Source: Limnanthes douglasii subsp. nivea (lineage: Eukaryota > Streptophyta > Magnoliopsida > Brassicales > Limnanthaceae). Taken from it: DNA of 64,000 nt. Where the stretch lies: the NCBI GenBank assembly GCA_036936605.1, contig JAUPFV010000002.1, positions 271,382,770 through 271,446,769 on the forward strand. The letters run 5' to 3'. The notes under the pieces were generated by a model. It had not been told where the DNA came from. It saw only the letters and a list, made by a program, of their open reading frames with translations, and searched no databases. Position numbers and translations under genes: made by a program. Positions 44,091-55,550 of the stretch are shown here, one piece after another; position 1 is the stretch's first letter; every line of letters begins with the position of its first letter.

Positions 44091-46090
44091 TTTCGAAAAA
44101 TTATAGATTATATTTTGTTTTATTTTAGAAACTAGAATTCGTTGGGAACATGGGACTGAATATTCCATATTTCTATATATGAATAAACCAACCTCATCTC
44201 TACACTAGTATAATATTATATTTTTAGAACAAATACCTGCACGACCTTACTTTTGATCCATTCCTAGAATACATCATTCTAGTAGAGATATATAGAAACT
44301 TATATGCTCATAATGTTTCACATGTTTAACCGATATGAGAATTTTATTGTAGTTAAACAATCATCGTCTCAAATAAAGTATCATAAATTTTAACTATACA
44401 ATATAGTTGATCTAAGCATTCTCTATTTGGTCTAGATCTTTTATATTTTGCGTATTAGTATGATATTTTCTACTTCTAGCCCAAAGTCCCGTACAAATTC
44501 AGTTTTAGTGTATTTTTAAAATGTTTCATATTCTTGGAGATGTATCGATAATTTTATATCCATTATCATTTCCATGTTTATCCAATGAGAGAATTGTGTT
44601 TCATAATAACAGATTTGTAAAGTTTTAAATTTATAAATGATATATATGTATATATATACACATTTACGAAACTATACATTATTAAACTTCAAATTAATCC
44701 AAATTTTTACGATGCAAAACCTAATTGATAAGACATTTGATGATTCTTATCATATCGATCATAACTTTTTACAAATATTATATATAACTCATTATTTTTT
44801 TATTTGAAACTAAACTTGCGTAACTTTATATATATATATAATTGAAATTCAAATATATTTTTTTTAGAATATTTCTCGTGAATGTAGGATTACTTCAAAA
44901 TACAAACTATATAAATCTTATGTCGTTCATCTATTGTTTCTGTTGTATTCTTCTGTAAGTGCATGAACTTTGATCTTCATAATTATAGGGACAATGAGCA
45001 TTTGTTTGTATTTTCTATTTATAAAATTATATATGTTTAGTATGGATGTAGGATTCCTTTATAATACAAACTACGTAAATCTGGTGATGTTTATTTATTG
45101 TTTATATTTTTTTCTTCCCGAAGTTCACGAGCCTTTACCTTCATAATTGCGGGAACTAAAACGTATGAATTGTTGTGCTAAACCAAAATTGTCAAACAGT
45201 AGTCATAAACTTGGATTATTTATCCATTGGTAGTGTAGATTTTATTTCCCTAACATTCAGAAAACATAATATATTATTTAATTTTAGAAAATAGACTGTG
45301 TTAGGAACATGAGACTAAATATTCCATCTTCGTATATACGTATGAAACAAAATATTCTTTACACTACTATGGTATTGTATTATTGCGAACAAAGACCCGC
45401 GTGACTTTACTTTTGATCCACGCTTAAAAAATCATTATAATAAAGATATATAAATGTTGTGTTGTTTACTTATATTTAGTTTTTGTTTGTGTTCAATTTT
45501 ATCGAAGTATATAAACCTTGATCTTCATAATTGTATGAAATAAAGTGCGTGAACTCTAGTGCTAAAGCATAAGTGTTGAAGCTGAAGCAAAATCAATAGT
45601 CAAAAACTTAGTTTTCTACCCATTGATCTACTAGACTATGTGGGTCTTATTTATATAACATTAGAATAGTAAAATAAAATACTTTATTTTGGAAATTAGA
45701 CTTTGTTGGAAACCGTGAACTGAATATTTCATTTATGTATATATGTATGCACCAACCAAATCTCAACACTAGTGTGATATTATATTTTTTAGAAATAAAG
45801 ACCCACACGACTTTACTTTTGAGTAATTCCTAAAAGACATTATTCTAGTGGAGACATGTAGAAACATGTATAATCATATTTATTTCATATGTTTAACCAA
45901 TTGGAGAAGTTTTTCGTAGTTTAGCAATCTTCATCTCGAATGAAGTATCATAAAACATACAACATGGTTGGTTTAATCACGCTTTTAACCTGAGAGTTGC
46001 ATCTATATGTCGTACACCATCTTTGTCTACAACTTTTATACATTATATATTAATATGATATTGTCCGCTTGAGATCCAAAAGGCCGCATA
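43900..46090 (+). repeat. Three tandem copies of LTR-end plus flank segment
   Basis: A unit made of an LTR 3' end (AACTTTGATTTTTAGAATTA, then TTTTCCACCTATTGATCTAC, then CATAACATT) plus a following flank (GGAACATGGGACTGAATATT and GACTTTACTTTTGATCCA) occurs at about 43900-44500, 45070-45460 and 45480-46050. An extra partial lies at 44930-45000. Because LTR end and flank repeat together, a chromosomal tandem duplication after the copia insertion is more likely than three insertions. Confidence 0.6.
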
Positions 46091-46104
46091 AAAAGTACTT
46101 TTAT

Positions 46105-46780
46105 TGTTAAGTGCATGCTAGAAGTAACTTGAAGCGGAATCTTCTATTTAAATTGGTATCTTATATTAGTTAGATTGTTATATTAATTAAACGGATTATA
46201 TTAATTAGGTTTTCTAATTAACTAAGTCTTCTATATTAATTAGATTTCAATATTAATTAGATTTTCAATATTAGCTAGATTACTATATTAAATATATCTT
46301 CTATATTAATTAAATTTCATATAGATTTGATCTTTTATATTGAATAGATCTTCTATATTAATTAGATTGACTATAGTAATTATATTTCATATTGATTTGG
46401 TTTTATATATTAATTAGATTTTCAATTAATTGTGTCTTATATACTAATTAAATTATTTATTTAATGGATTATGAGTTATCACGATCTCCCTATTAAAAAA
46501 GAGGATATTTATATGCAAAGTACGAGGAAAGTTGTGAGCATTATATTTTAAAAGATAGAGAACAACTCTAGTTTTTGTGAGATAAGTAACGTGAGAAATA
46601 AAAACTAAACAAATAGTTGCGTGAATCAAGTCATCTTTTCTTACAGAGAATGATTGAGTCTTTCGTGTTTGTGAGTCTTTCTGTAACCTACTAATTAATA
46701 AAAATAGAGTCTATTGTCCGTATAATTATTTCCACAATCCAAGCTACGTTAAATTGTCTTGTGTACTTGGTTTTATTTAC
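46105..46780 (+). repeat. LTR-like leader of copia B with AT-rich repeats
   Basis: Starts TGTTAAGTGCATGCTAGAAG, contains the AT-rich repeats at 46140-46460, and then AGAACAACTCTAG and AATAAAAATAGAGTC-type sequence resembling the R-U5 part of a copia LTR. No second copy is present in the window, so LTR status is inferred from position just 5' of copia coding remains. Confidence 0.4.
46140..46460 (+). repeat. Degenerate ~20-bp AT repeat (TTCTATATTAATTAGATT)
   Basis: About 15 imperfect copies of TATATTAATTAGATT separated by TTTC/CTTC. Boundaries are diffuse. Confidence 0.75.
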
Positions 46781-46859
46781 GTTTTGTTTTATATGTTTCT
46801 TGTCTTGAATAAGGTTATTTTTTTTCCAATGGTTCGTTAATCCATACATTGGTCAAAAC

Positions 46860-49320
46860 TGAAGACATGTAAGAAGAAATAAAATATTAGTTGGAACTGC
46901 TTAGAGAAGAGTAAGGATAACAATTATGAGAAGACCAAAGCTGGAGATGCTGCAATGGTTTCTAATGATTGTGAGTATACTGATGGTTTAATGACTTCTT
47001 ATTCTTGCAGGTATAACAAAATTTGGGTGCTAATTTGGGTGCATCATTTCATATGACTTCCAATAAATATCGGTTGTAAGATCTATGAACAATTGGTAGT
47101 AGAATGACCATCACCGAGATTAATAAATTCTGGAATATCAAAGTAATTGGAACAGTTTGGCTCAAGTTGCCTACAGAACTTGAGAGAGTAATTAAAAACA
47201 TAAAGTATGTACCCGAATTTAAATGTAACCTGCTTTCTATTGGGATGTTAGCTAACGAAAAATGTACCTATATGGTTTTCGAAAGGTAGAGTCAGGGTCT
47301 TACAAGGCTTCCTTGTTGGCATGAAAGCCAATAGGACAAATGGTGTGTTAGTTCCAAAGGGATCTGTAGTACCAAGTTGTGGCATCATTGGGTGGGCATT
47401 TAAGTGTTAAAGGACTCAGTGAACTAAGTAAGCAAGGTTTCTTAGATGGTACAACAGAGCAGAAGCTCAGCTTTTGTGGAAGCTATGTATTGGGTAAGAG
47501 CAAGAGAATGAATTTTCTGCCCAACAAGGCCTCTTACGATGGATGTCATTTATCGAAAACAAAACTCAAGGAAAACTTCTAGGCATCTAATGGAGTACTT
47601 GATTACGTTCATTCAGAAATTTGGATTCTAGCACAAAAATCTACCATTGGTGGTGCAAGGCACTTTGTGTCGTTGATTGATGACTATTTTAGGAAATTAT
47701 AGTTCTACTTATGAAGATCAAGGCTCAAGCGTTTGCTGCCTTTGTGAACTAGTAGACTTTAGCGACGAATCAAACTGGGAAAATACTGAAGAAGTTTTGA
47801 AATGATAATGACTTGAAGTATGTTGGAGTTAACTCGCTATTGTGTAAATTTTGGAATTGACAGAAACCAACCTGTAAGTGGAAATCCAAATAGAACATGT
47901 TTGCTGATAGAATGAATTGAACCCTCCTAAAACGGGTTAGAGGTATGCTTCATAAGGCTGGTATGGGTCGAAGGTTTCGGGAAAAAGTCGTGACAACGGC
48001 TGCATTATCATTTTAATGAGTCAATCTACGTTGCTTCGGTTGATTTGTCCTCAAGATTTTAGATTGGAAAGAAACCTAAGTTGGAACATTTGAGAGTGTT
48101 TGGATGTGTTTTCTACGCACATATGAAGTAGGATAAGCTTAGGCCAAGATAAATGAAATGTTTGTTCCTCAGCTAGTAGTAAGGAATAAAAATGTATTGT
48201 TTATGGCGCCTTTAACATAGATGTCAAAAAGCTTTGATAAGTAGGAACTTGATTTTTAACTAAGATGACATATCATTAAAAAAGACGACGAAGACTTAAC
48301 CTATTACTTTTGGGAAGAGATGCGAAGTAGATGATGGATTTTATCAATAAAGTAAAAATGGAGATAATCATGTGAGAGAAGATTTTTGGCTTGGTTCCGC
48401 TTCAAGTCGTACATATGAAGTTCAACCATTACATGAGTAAGTAGGTCGAGGGTCTGGTGTCTTGGGGCTTTTGGATGATCAGATTGGAGAGCAAAATGAA
48501 CTTGACAGGTATGAGCAGGTGAGAGATAGAGCATAGAGACCAAGAAAACAGCCCCAGAGTTATGATTTTGTCGATGTAATTCGTTATGTTTTATATATTG
48601 AAATGCAGGAAAATGTTAATGAACTTGAAACGTATCACGATGATATCAAAATTAATGATATAGAAAACTAGCTAATGATCATAAAAGAAGAACTAAGATC
48701 TCTCAAGAAGATGAATACGTGGATTCTTGTGAAGCAACCAAAGAGTCATAAACTGGTTTAGAGTATATGGATATTCAAGAGGAAGCCAGGTGTTCCGGGT
48801 GTTGAGTTACCAAAATTCAAGGGTATGCTCATGACTAAGATTTTTACACAAAAAGAGGGTGTCGATTTCAATGAAATATTTTCACGTGTTATGAATCAAA
48901 CCTCCACCCAGATTCTAGTGTCAATTGTTGCTAGATTTGGTATTAAGCTAGATCGAATGGATGTTACTGGTGTCTTCCTGCATGGCGAGAAAATTTACAT
49001 GGAATGAAGGTTATGTGTGTTTGTTGAAAATATTCCTTTATGGTTGAAACAATTGTCCAAACAATATTATAAAATATTTGGTTCTTTTATGAGATCCATT
49101 ATTGTATCTAAAGGAATGAGGAGACATACATTGAGAGGAAATGTCTATTGTTATTGTATGTTAATGACATACCAATAACTAGAAAATATATGAGGACAAA
49201 TCTATAACAACTCAGATGAAATGAGAGTTCTAAATGAAGTATATAGGAGAGGTTAAGAAGATACTTGGTATCAAGATTTAAAGGAATAAGCCAAATGGGT
49301 ATTTATTCGTATCTCAACAA
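46860..49320 (+). pseudogene. Copia B polyprotein remnant (protease, integrase, partial RT)
   Basis: The protease active-site region is visible near 47035-47070 as LGASFHMTSNK; the expected DSG is NLG here. YVPEFKCNLLSIGMLANE (about 47205-47260), WHHWVGHLSVKGL and LSFCGSYVLGKSKRM (47375-47520, GAG-pre-integrase) follow. The integrase start has YVHSEIWILAQKSTIGGARH and VSLIDDYFRK (about 47605-47695). The RT N-terminal part (48795-49010) has FTQKEGVDFNEIFSRVMN and LDRMDVTGVFLHGEKIYME. The RT palm YVDDM is not readable (YVNDIPI near 49155). It ends at the junction with gypsy sequence around 49320. Confidence 0.75.
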
Positions 49321-49324
49321 GCCT

Positions 49325-51150
49325 CAGGAAGTTCTTGATGTTCAAAGAAAAACGATACTTGAAACTCAGAACGTTAGCTTTGGCTCTAGTAGTTGCAGTT
49401 CGAAAAATGAGGCCATATTTCCAAGCATATAACATTATTGTTTGAACTTCCTTTCCACTTAAGAATGTTTTACAAAAGGCATACGTGTTGATTATGATGA
49501 CTAAGTGGTTAGTGGAATTAAGATATTATGACATCAAATTTTCTCATCACACAACAATTAAGGCATAAGCTTTAGCAGACTTCGTAGTTGTGTTCCATTT
49601 CGAGCAACTAAATCCTAGGGAAGATATTGATAAGCCTATGAGTGAGTAGACAATGCGTACTAATGGGGGCTCAAGAGTTCTGGGATGTGGAGCAGGCGTT
49701 TACTTGGTATTCTCCTTCTAATATTCAATGCCTCAAGCAATACGTGTTGACTTTAAAATATTATATAACGACGCAGAGTATGAGGCAGCGTTAGCTACCA
49801 TTGCGTATACCGAAGAATATTTATGAATTTCAATACAAAAGCACCCTTTGATAATGTCGACTCTTAAGCATAAGTTAGAAGCCAAAGATTCATTCCAAAT
49901 CTCAACCACTATAGAGACGGATTAGAGGTATGAGATTAAAGAATTTATAAAGGAACCCTTCCCCTTGATAAATTATTGGCAAAAATATTAAGGTTCAAAA
50001 TGCATGGTTTTATGGTCCTCAAAGATATACTTTATAAAAAGTTTTTTAAGTCGACCACTATTATGATGCCTCAAAGCTTATGATTACAAATTATGTTATT
50101 TGAATTAGACGAGGGGGAAGGATATGTGCATTGTGGCTATAAAACATTAACAATAAATATTTTATTAGTTGGGTAATATTGTCTTTCTATCATGGTGGAT
50201 GCCAAATAATTAGTCCGACGATATGATTTATGCCAACAGTTGTAAATAAAATATGTGTACCAGTTGTACTAATTGAGTCAATATCTGAAGTATTGCATTT
50301 TGATAGATGGGGGCTGGACTTGGTTGGACCTTTACCAATATCATCCGGAGACCGTCAGGCCATTATTGTGAATGTGGATTATTTTTCCAAATGAGTAAAG
50401 GCAGAGCCTCTATCCGGAACTACGTCAAAATTTGTTATTAATTTCATCTTATCTAATATATGTTATAGGTTTAGAATCCCAAGAACCATTACAATAGATA
50501 ATGACCTTAAATTTGAAAATAAAGACATGGAAGTATTTTGTTTCTTCATGGGAATTCAATACTATTTTTCATCGCCTTTTATCCTGGGGCTTCCGAGAAA
50601 GTAGAAGTGACAAACATAATCATCCTTGATGGCTTGAGAAACAATTTAGAGGGGACAATATAGAATATGGCTAAATTATCTACAAGAAGTGTTATGGGAT
50701 TACCGAGCTACGCCCCGAACGCCAACTCAAAAATCTCATTTTGCACTAGTTTATTGGATGGATGCGGTATCATCAACTGAATCTACTCTCCAATTCTTCT
50801 AAATCACATATTAGTCTGAAGAGATAAATGATATGAGTAGAAGAGCTGAGCTAAGTTTAATTAATGAAAAAAAACAATAGCAAATTTAAAATCGCTTTAT
50901 TATCAGACCCGGATGAGAAGCGGGTGTGCGTTCGAGGATCGAAGGAGACAATTCAAAATGGGGATAGAGTTTTGAAAAAATTATTCTTATACACTAAATA
51001 TAAAAGTCTAGTTAAGCTATCACTAAATTGGGAAGGTTCGTAGTAGTTTATTGAAAGACGTAAGCTTTAAACTTATCGACTCGAAGATCGATAAAATAAC
51101 CCTCTTCGGCACCCATGGAATATTGAGTACTTAAGACTTTATATGGAACA
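49325..51150 (+). pseudogene. E3 RNase H, second RNase H and integrase (decayed)
   Basis: RNase H: RYLKLRTLALALVVAVRKMR (about 49350-49410) and FPLKNVLQKAYV. Second RNase H: TNGGSRVLGCGAGVYL and YNDAEYEAALATIAY (49655-49810); the interval between is shortened. Integrase: EGEGYVHCGYKTL (about 50110) and FDRWGLDLVGPLPISS (50300-50345, first Asp). Next come FVINFILSNICYRFRIP, TIDNDLKFENKDME (second Asp) and a frameshifted PR-K-V region where the Glu should be. Many stops. The C-terminal part fades near 51150. Confidence 0.8.
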
Positions 51151-51220
51151 ATTGTAAAAAAAACCTTTTACATTCTTTTTTAAAGTTCTAATATAAATAT
51201 TTGAAGACACACTATCTCTT

Positions 51221-51258
51221 ATCCTGGTGGCTCAAGACAAGTTTTAGTGAGGTGTCCA
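51221..51258 (+). other. Conserved block in E3 (counterpart of 3882-3917)
   Basis: ATCCTGGTGGCTCAAGACAA followed by GTTTTAGTGAGGTGTCCA. Same order and spacing as in E1 and E2. Confidence 0.6.
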
Positions 51259-51354
51259 AACCACTTAAATTTACAACTCATTTTTCCTTTTATGCTTATA
51301 TTGCTTTTAAGTGATTCGGATATTTGTGATTCCATAACTATAATGTTCTAAAGT

Positions 51355-51660
51355 TAGTTGGTCAAATGTAAAGGTTCCAATACTAGTTGGTCATAATTAA
51401 AGGTTCTAATATTAGTTGGTCAAATGTAAATGTCCCAACACTAGCTCGTCGAAATTAAAAGGTTCCACTACTAGTTGGTCACGATTAAAAGGTTTCAGCA
51501 CTACTTGGTCACAATTAAAAGGCTCCAACATTAGTTGGTTAGGTGTAAAAAATCCAATACTGGTTGGTCAAATAAAAGGTTCCATGACTAGTTGATCAAA
51601 ATTAAAAAGTACCACGACTAGTTGGCCATAATTAAAATGATCCGACAATTAGTTGGTTGA
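51355..51660 (+). repeat. ~30-bp minisatellite in E3 3' region (TAGTTGGTCA...)
   Basis: Ten consecutive units of 28-31 bp plus a partial, each starting TAGTTGGTCA and continuing with AATTAAAAGGTTCCAAC-like sequence. It occupies the place where E1 and E2 have their duplicated palindromes. Tandem repeats in the 3' non-coding part of Tat/Ogre elements are a known source of satellites. Confidence 0.85.
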
Positions 51661-51749
51661 AGGTGGCTAGATTCGAAGGAATGATGGTCTGCTATAAAGT
51701 TTGGTTCGATGTGTATTTGAGGGTTGATCATTACAAGAACTTACACACA

Positions 51750-54300
51750 AAATCTGAATGCTATTAAAAAAATCTTTGATCATACAAAAGACTTACAAAA
51801 AAGGAAGATAATACAAAAGGCTGGTGAAATGAAAATAAATTCAAGTGCCTCCAGACTCATTCTCTTCAGCATTGGTGGTCCTCATCGGCGCTCTTTCATT
51901 CGGCTTCTTTGTTTTCATTCTCTGAGGTGCTATTAACACGTTAGGTATCCAGATTAATTCCCAATTTATCTACAAATATCATAGCAGTAAGCATTACCTC
52001 TTTAGGTACAATATCTGGAAAAGATATGAGGTTCAGGTTTTAGAACAATGTATGAAAGTCTATGACGATGTCAGATTTGATCAAAGCGTCTCGCTTCAAT
52101 AAAGAATTTAAACACTTTCCAGCATACGCGTCCACCGCATCTTCCTAGTCTTTTGCAGCTTTAATTTTAAATACATATAGCTCTTCTTGGGCATTCTTAA
52201 TAGCCGTTTCCTGCTCGTCTAAATTTTTCTGTAAAAGACCCCTTGCATCAGTATGTTCTTTTTCCTGATCCTTTTATTTCAAAAATTTATCTACCTCAAA
52301 CGTTTGTATCTTAGTAATCTTATTTTCATGAGAGGTATTTTGTTTTTTGAGCTTTTAGCAACCATTGCAACTTGGCTTTCTAAACTATTAACTTACTTTA
52401 TTTGCTCTTCGAAATCTTTTTTATGAAGCTCACATTCTTCTTAGAGGAGGTCGATTCATTCTTTGTATTTTTTTTCTACCTTTTTTTCCAGCTCAACAAT
52501 ATGCTTTACAAAGCCCAACAGTGTATGAGGAATATTGTCCCCACTCTCAAACTAAAAGGGAGCAATGTCAGTAGAATCGTACGGACTTGGGGACTGCAAT
52601 CTGAAGCTCTCAATACCCGATCTCTCTGTATTACCTACCATAAAATAACCTTCACCAGCTTGTTCATTTTCCTCTAGAACGGATAAGGGTTGGGGGCTAT
52701 TTGAGTATTTTGCTAACTCTAACGCCAGCCTCATCATTCTCTTTTAATAGCTCATCAGACTGATTTTCTTCCACAATAATAGCAGTCATTTTCTTTGAAC
52801 CTGAGCCACTAATGCCATATCTCTTTATCATTTGGCATAAAACCCTCTTCCTAATTAAAAAGTAAAATTTTCCATTAATAAAGGATTAATAATGGACGTG
52901 GTGGGCTAGTAAATTCCTCCAATGATAAGTAAAGTGTTGCTTGAGTCTGCTAGAGGTGATTCTAAACCAGGTGTTCAGAATGAACCAACTATGAAATGCG
53001 TTTGACCATTTCTTCGTGGCCCACAAGTGTCATTTTTTAAAAGTCATTTTGGCAGGTTCCAAGTGCTGCTATTGAGATTTTAAATAGTTGCAAAAAGAAT
53101 AAAAGTAAGTTTAAAATGTTAAACAGTTGATAAAGAAAGTTGAAGTTAAAATATCACTTAAAAAGTTACATGTGTTTTTTGATAACCTTTAAATGCTCCT
53201 CTGATTGATTTTCGGGGAGATCTCTCTACCATTCTACCAACAATCACTAATGAAGAAGAATTGCATCTTCCATATTTCCTCAACCTCCAGTAATTCATTA
53301 ATCACATTATACTAATTCTGAAGAGTAAGAAAGTAAAATAGGATATGAGGATTCTTCGACACCCTGGTGATAGCTACAAATTGCTTTATTAGTATTTTAA
53401 TATTTGATAACCTCGATGTCATGATACACTGTATCGAGGTAAACTAAGATTTTAGGTTGGCCTAGCTCGAACATAGGCCAAACATATCAAAGTACCTAAC
53501 TTTTTTAGGGTTTAACAGAAATGAAAGCACCCAACTCAGAACATCGAGATAGACAACCATTTCTTTTGATACATAATTCAATGACGTGTCTCTAGTTTTC
53601 GGTAACCTTATGCATACCCCCTCTCGGGTTCCCCACATAGCCTAAAGTGCGCTTACTTGATTATCCGAATAATAACTATACCAGATTTTGGAGAGATAAA
53701 TTGAGTATTGTTGCTTACATATTGAAAATTAGTTCCAACACACACAGCCACATAATGGGGGAAATTCCACCTTTACTCCTTTTCTTTTGACACTTTTGGC
53801 CTTTAGATATTTTCCTTTATCTTCCTTTGGGACTTCAAATTCACCTTAGGATTTCCTTGACACCTCAACTACTGACCCCATGTAACTACATTTTTTGGCT
53901 TCATCAACCAACTACATTAGATTAAATCCAGAGGAACACAATCTACTTTGAGGTTTTTTCTCCCAAGAGACAGTCGACTTGTCAGCGACATGAATGTGGC
54001 CTTTAGCAGAATACTCCGAGGGGAATCTTAAAGATGGTGGAACATGTTTTGCACACTCTTTCTTCTTCACTTTATTTCTGAAGCTTGTTGGCCTTTTCTT
54101 ACTAATGTGGGAGCAGTTTTCTTTACGTGTGACATATCTTCAGTATCCGCACCCACTGCTATGAATCATTATTAGTGTTTGCTGCTAGTTTATCCTTAGT
54201 ACCGTGTTGGCCCAGAAGAATGATTTTTTAAAAAAATTGAGCAATAGAGTATGAAGTATTAGCTGAAATGAAGTATATGCATAAAGGGAATGTGCATCTC
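51750..54300 (-). pseudogene. Antisense ORF of E3 (decayed)
   Basis: On the - strand the coiled-coil part (about 52480-52060) and the segment near 53350-53200 (VINELLEVEEIWKMQFFFIS) match E1 VVNDLLESDKGWKTQFLFVS. A later segment near 52900 matches the E1 stretch before PPPPKVILW. A possible intron with GTTATC donor (53186) and AATAGCAG acceptor (53066) lies at the same place as in E1 and E2 but is longer (121 nt) and less certain. The N-terminal Ser/Lys-rich region extends to about 54200. No usable frame remains. Confidence 0.6.
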
Positions 54301-54969
54301 TAGTCAAAAGTTTGACTAATGACTAATGGCCATTTGGTTTCTGGAAGCCCGTCAAAAAAATATTTTTTTTCTTTGCTTTGGATTTATCCAACAAGAACAA
54401 CAAATCGGTCAAAGCGGTGAAAGTTCTGAATATGGAAATCTAAAGATATCATTTGGTGGCTACCAGATTAAAAAACAAATTTTGTTACGGTAGAAGTTCA
54501 TAGCTTCTTCTCTATCTCTAGAATTTTCTAAAAGAAGTAAATAATGCTAAAGGGAAGGGATTACTTCTAAAAAAATGTCGAAAAAGACCAACAACATTTT
54601 TCACAATCCCAACAAGTATAAGCCTCATGAAGTTGAAAAGTCTTCCCTAACAGTTATTTTTTTAGAGAAGTGAAATCTTTTTAAGAAGTTATCATGCTTC
54701 AACATTTAGAGGGAAGGTCGTTGTCTAAATATATATATGACATGTGTAACAAGAGTAGAGATCCAAATAACCATCTCTGAAGCCCATACATAGCTACATC
54801 CAAACAACTTCATAAATAACTCAAGATTATCTTTCCAAAGCGTGATACGATCAACCCAAACTGATGAAAGACATTAAGTATTTGTGTGACTTGATCTGAA
54901 GTGCCAAGTGTCTGTATGATTTAATCTGAAGCCATTCCAATTATAAGTCCTCCTTAAGGACCTTCAAAA

Positions 54970-54984
54970 GGACTAGGGGGCTAT
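54970..54984 (+). other. E3 polypurine tract
   Basis: GGACTAGGGGGCTAT abuts the LTR start TGATAAAAACC. Comparable to the E1 tract (AAAAAAGGGGCTAC). Confidence 0.6.
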
Positions 54985-55270
54985 TGATAAAAACCGAATT
55001 CTCCGAAAGAAAAGTCAGACCAATGAGTTGTCAAATAAAATTTTATTTTATAAGGTTAATGTAATAAAGCGTAATAATTATAGACGTTTTATATAAAGGG
55101 ATTTGAGTTGTATTTCCGCTTGAGTTACCAAAATGAACCCATAAATCATATAAGCCCACTAGACCCATTTAATTATAAATAGCCTTGTCTAACTTAATGA
55201 AACGAATAATACATTTTACTGTCAAACTAATATTTTTTTTAACTTCTCTCTATATTTATTATGCGGCTCA
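54985..55270 (+). repeat. E3 3' LTR
   Basis: TGATAAAAACC...ATGCGGCTCA, TG...CA ends. TATAAATA at 55174-55181 lies in the same context as in the other Tat LTRs (CCCATTTAATTATAAATAG). The matching 5' LTR is absent, so the right boundary is estimated. Confidence 0.6.
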
Positions 55271-55295
55271 ATTATCCATTTATAGCTTATACAAT

Positions 55296-55550
55296 TTAGA
55301 TATATTTTTTCCCCCAAAGGGGTAGCCGAGTTGGTTGAGTATGACATTCTTATAACCAAAAGGTCATGAGTTCGAGTCCCTCTACATACGCTTTCTCGGC
55401 TGAGCCTGTCACCTTGTATGGTTTACCTTCTGGCGTTGGTTTGCAGGCTATCACGTCAGACTGAGGGTTTACCCTGTGCGCACTCATTGCACTCTGAGTA
55501 GCGGCTGCGGATTCCCTCCGAAAAAAGAAAAAAAATTAGATATACTTTTT
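55296..55550. repeat. 15-bp target duplication of SINE
   Basis: TTAGATATATTTTTT at 55296-55310 and TTAGATATACTTTTT at 55536-55550, one mismatch. The TT-rich start and ~15 bp length are typical of LINE-type target-primed insertion. Confidence 0.85.
55311..55535 (+). mobile_element. tRNA-derived SINE (225 bp)
   Basis: The 5' end has a tRNA-like promoter: box A GTAGCCGAGTTGG at about 55321 and box B GGTCATGAGTTCGAGTCCC at about 55362-55380, about 40 bp apart. A tRNA-unrelated body (GGCTATCACGTCAGACTGAG, CGCACTCATTGCACTCTGAG) follows, ending in an A-rich tail interrupted by one G. Internal pol III promoter; mobilised in trans by LINE machinery. Overall a well-preserved copy, so probably a comparatively recent insertion. 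Confidence 0.88.

Larger units (their letters stand above)
49325..55270 (+). mobile_element. E3: 5'-truncated Tat-lineage Ty3/gypsy element
   Basis: Begins inside RNase H at the copia junction, then has second RNase H, integrase, the conserved GAGGTGTCCA block, a ~30-bp minisatellite, an antisense ORF remnant, a polypurine tract and a 3' LTR. It is more decayed than E1 and E2. LTR, gag, protease and RT of the 5' half are missing. Confidence 0.82.

Noticed and set aside
52402..52737. Overlapping ORFs on both strands
   Set aside because: They fall within the decayed coiled-coil part of the E3 antisense ORF, whose homologous frame is broken here.
55319..55390. Functional tRNA gene
   Set aside because: Box A and B are present, but the acceptor stem does not close and the sequence continues into a SINE body with A-tail and target duplication.
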